Origin: Latrodectus hesperus
Taxonomy: Eukaryota; Arthropoda; Arachnida; Araneae; Theridiidae
DNA: 64,000 nt
Assembly: GCA_037975125.1 (NCBI GenBank)
Contig: CM075860.1
Coordinates: forward strand, 44,461,304 to 44,525,303
Direction: 5' to 3'
Part shown: piece after piece, positions 62,048 to 64,000 of the stretch
How the letters are laid out: each line of letters begins with the position of its first letter
Position numbering within the stretch: the first letter of the stretch is position 1
Program-made: the position numbers and the translations under genes
Notes under the pieces: model-generated
The model's database searches: none
What the model saw: only the letters and a program-made list of their open reading frames with translations
Told to the model about the DNA's origin: nothing

Positions 62048-62783
62048 CAGGGCTTCTTAAACTTTTGTAATTCACGACCCCATTTATGATTGCGAGTTTC
62101 TTGACGACCCCATACAAATATAAAAGAAAAATAAATTAATATTAATAATATTAATAATATAATAAATTAATATTAATAATAATTATTATAAAAACTTGTG
62201 AAATATTTAAAACTATTTATTAAAAACACAATAATAAAGTTAAAATCTTAAAACAAATCGTTAAATGCCTAAGCAACTTGTATTTTCTTAACACTACTAC
62301 TTTCACTGATAAAAAAATAAATTCAATTAACTGGCTGGTGGTAGATCCAACAATATACGAGTATAAATGGAAAAATTTTTTTAAACTGACAAATTCGGAA
62401 TAACATGCACTTTGTTCACAATCAAACAATGGCTAAATGAGAATAAAACGAAATGTTTATATAGTTTCTTCAGCAATAATACCTAGAAATTTGTTGATAA
62501 TATTTCTCAGGATCATTTCGGTTTCAGGATCATTTCGGTTTGTACCTGCATTTCTATTAAGAGTATTATAATACTCTTAATAGAAATGCAGGTACAAACA
62601 ATCTTTCCGAACTAGAAGATTTTATGATATATTTATCTACGATAATTGTTATTTTATCTTTATAACAATAATTTTACAAGTTAAAAAACATTTTCTGTTA
62701 AATTGTATTTTTATCTCTCGCGACCCCAGAATTTTGCTACGCGACCCCAAATGGGGTCGCGACTCATAGTTTAAGAAGCCCTG
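62048..62783. mobile_element. Non-autonomous hAT element (736 bp)
   Basis: Inverted ends cagggcttcttaaac / gtttaagaagccctg, subterminal gaccccat and atggggtc, and an exact 8-bp target duplication atctgctg (62040-62047 and 62784-62791). It encodes no transposase; the 69-codon minus frame at 62220-62429 is not recognised. A perfect palindrome lies inside (62538-62599). Confidence 0.93.
62538..62599. repeat. Perfect 30-bp-arm palindrome inside the hAT element
   Basis: Left arm 62538-62567 (gtttgtacctgcatttctat...), right arm 62570-62599, two-base spacer, no mismatch. A direct repeat caggatcatttcggttt lies immediately before it. Confidence 0.95.
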
Positions 62784-62791
62784 ATCTGCTG

Positions 62792-63570
62792 TATAACTTA
62801 CTATTTCCCTGGTAGAAATCGATAACACAGATTTTCTGGTAATTAACATATTCAAGTTGTTGTGTAACGAGTAAATGTAGCGAAATAAATAAAGGATAAT
62901 TCTCCAGAAAAATTTCTTGTGCCATACAAATGTCATCAAAATCACATTATCACATTATTCTCTTATAATTTACCTTTCTTACCTGCCTAATCTTCGTATT
63001 AATTACGTAAACAATGTAACTTATGGAAATCTGAGTGCCAGCTAACAAATAGCTTTCTCTCACTCATCATTCATTGCTTGGAATACTTCAAGTGAAAAGT
63101 TCAATAATGGTGATAAAGGAAAACAATTAAATGTGCTTAAAGAAGAATCACATTGACCTGTTGGATGCAGTACGAGTCTGCATTTACTCAGTTAAAATAG
63201 CATCCGATGTGAAGTAGGTTGCCATAGGTCCTATTTTCCTGTCTTCAGTTAACATTTCATTATTTAGGAGGTCAGTGAAGCTCTTCGTTTTACCATTTCT
63301 TGCTTTACTGTAGAAATTTCTATTCAAAATTGCAAAGTATTCATTTAAAGGTTTCCTATTTAAGTTCTTGTAAATGGAATTATTTCGTATAAATCAACTT
63401 GAGTTTTTTTTTTAAATATGCTGATATTTATTTTGACAGGCACAATGTCTTTTCAATTCAGAATTGCTAATGTTAACCCAAGCAGGTGAAGCATATGTAA
63501 GAATAGATCTTACATTGGAATTGTAAATAAACAATGTACAATTTTCTCCTACTATTTAATAGGAGCTGAG
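62792..63570. other. A/T-rich non-coding stretch
   Basis: Nothing recognised. Confidence 0.45.
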
Positions 63571-63888
63571 CCGACCAACTTGTCTAGTGGTCAGCGAGCT
63601 TGATTACGGACTCAGGACCAGGAGGTCCTGGATTTGAATCCCGGTTCGGGCATGAATGTACTTTCTCTCTCTATCTATCCTGTCTTTGTCCTTTCCTTGT
63701 AAGAATGAGGCGTGAATGGTTGCCTACCCTATAAACGGGTACCTATGGCATGTGTGTAGAGCAAGGTCGTATTTCACCTACATGGTGCTCTGATTAAAAC
63801 GAAAAGACGCTCCCAATCGACTTAATTCGCATAGCATAGCGAGCTTGGTTTGACCAAGTGTCATTAGTAAACAACAACAACAACAATA
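63571..63888 (+). mobile_element. SINE family 3, full length
   Basis: Head cgaccaacttgtctagtggt, box B ggatttgaatcccggttcgg, body ggttgcctaccctataaacg and cctatggcatgtgtg. The 3' half (catggtgctctgattaaaac, gaccaagtgtcattagtaa) resembles family 2, followed by (caa)n. Families 2 and 3 thus share a 3' end. Confidence 0.8.
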
Positions 63889-63892
63889 GGAG

Positions 63893-64000
63893 CTGATCAA
63901 TGGCGGAGTGATTAGCGTCCCTAGCTTCGAAGCAGTCTTGAGTTCGAATCCTGGTTCGGCATGGATGTCCCTTTCTCTCTTTATGTGTGTTTCTCTTTAT
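63893..64000 (+). mobile_element. SINE family 3-like copy, cut by window end
   Basis: Head gagctgatcaatggcggagt with box B gagttcgaatcctggttcgg and the following catggatgtccctttctctc. It continues beyond the window. Confidence 0.7.

Overview
The window looks like AT-rich animal genomic DNA, most likely from a spider or another arachnid. This rests on one long vertebrate-type split gene with GT-AG introns, a dense load of Tc1/mariner, hAT, non-LTR and tRNA-headed SINE copies, and long (TA)n arrays. The species assignment is an inference; nothing in the sequence proves it.

The only cellular gene I can support is an anoctamin (TMEM16 family) on the + strand. It resembles vertebrate ANO7 more than ANO4, judged against family sequences from memory. 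Seventeen exons run from 3849 to a stop codon at 50850-50852. They splice in perfect phase into 735 codons (734 residues plus stop). Every intron is GT-AG, and they range from 115 bp to about 8.1 kb. The first exon seen is internal, so the 5' exons coding the rest of the N-terminal cytoplasmic domain must lie to the left of the window. All six acidic/amide residues expected to bind Ca2+ in TM6-TM8 are present. The gene therefore looks intact, although its introns are packed with repeats.

Layout. 1-3848: 5' intron or flank with a decayed mariner (978-1598) and a short mariner with both inverted repeats and an open reading frame (2769-3661). 3849-12926: exons 1-6, with SINEs, an internally deleted LINE nested in a SINE, and a small hAT element. 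12927-25025: exons 7-11, with a 124-bp tandem array built from a LINE 3' coding end, SINE clusters, two mariner relics and a LINE tail. 25026-36486: exons 12-13, with a roughly 800-bp (TA)n array, a Tc1 element carrying a 775-bp insertion, and a duplication that copied the start of exon 13. 36487-50852: exons 14-17, with a second copy of the deleted LINE, nested SINEs, a Tc1 relic, an RNase H relic and a retroposed tRNA-Leu 5' half. 50853-64000: AT-rich 3' flank without a recognisable gene, holding two short repeat families, a large palindrome, a hAT element with an 8-bp target duplication, and further SINEs.

The most interesting material is not the gene but the repeat biology. It includes a discrete retroposon of about 817 bp made by internal deletion of a LINE, a minisatellite derived from a LINE C-terminus, a mariner derivative whose two copies share one deletion, and a tRNA-half insertion with three copies of its target sequence.
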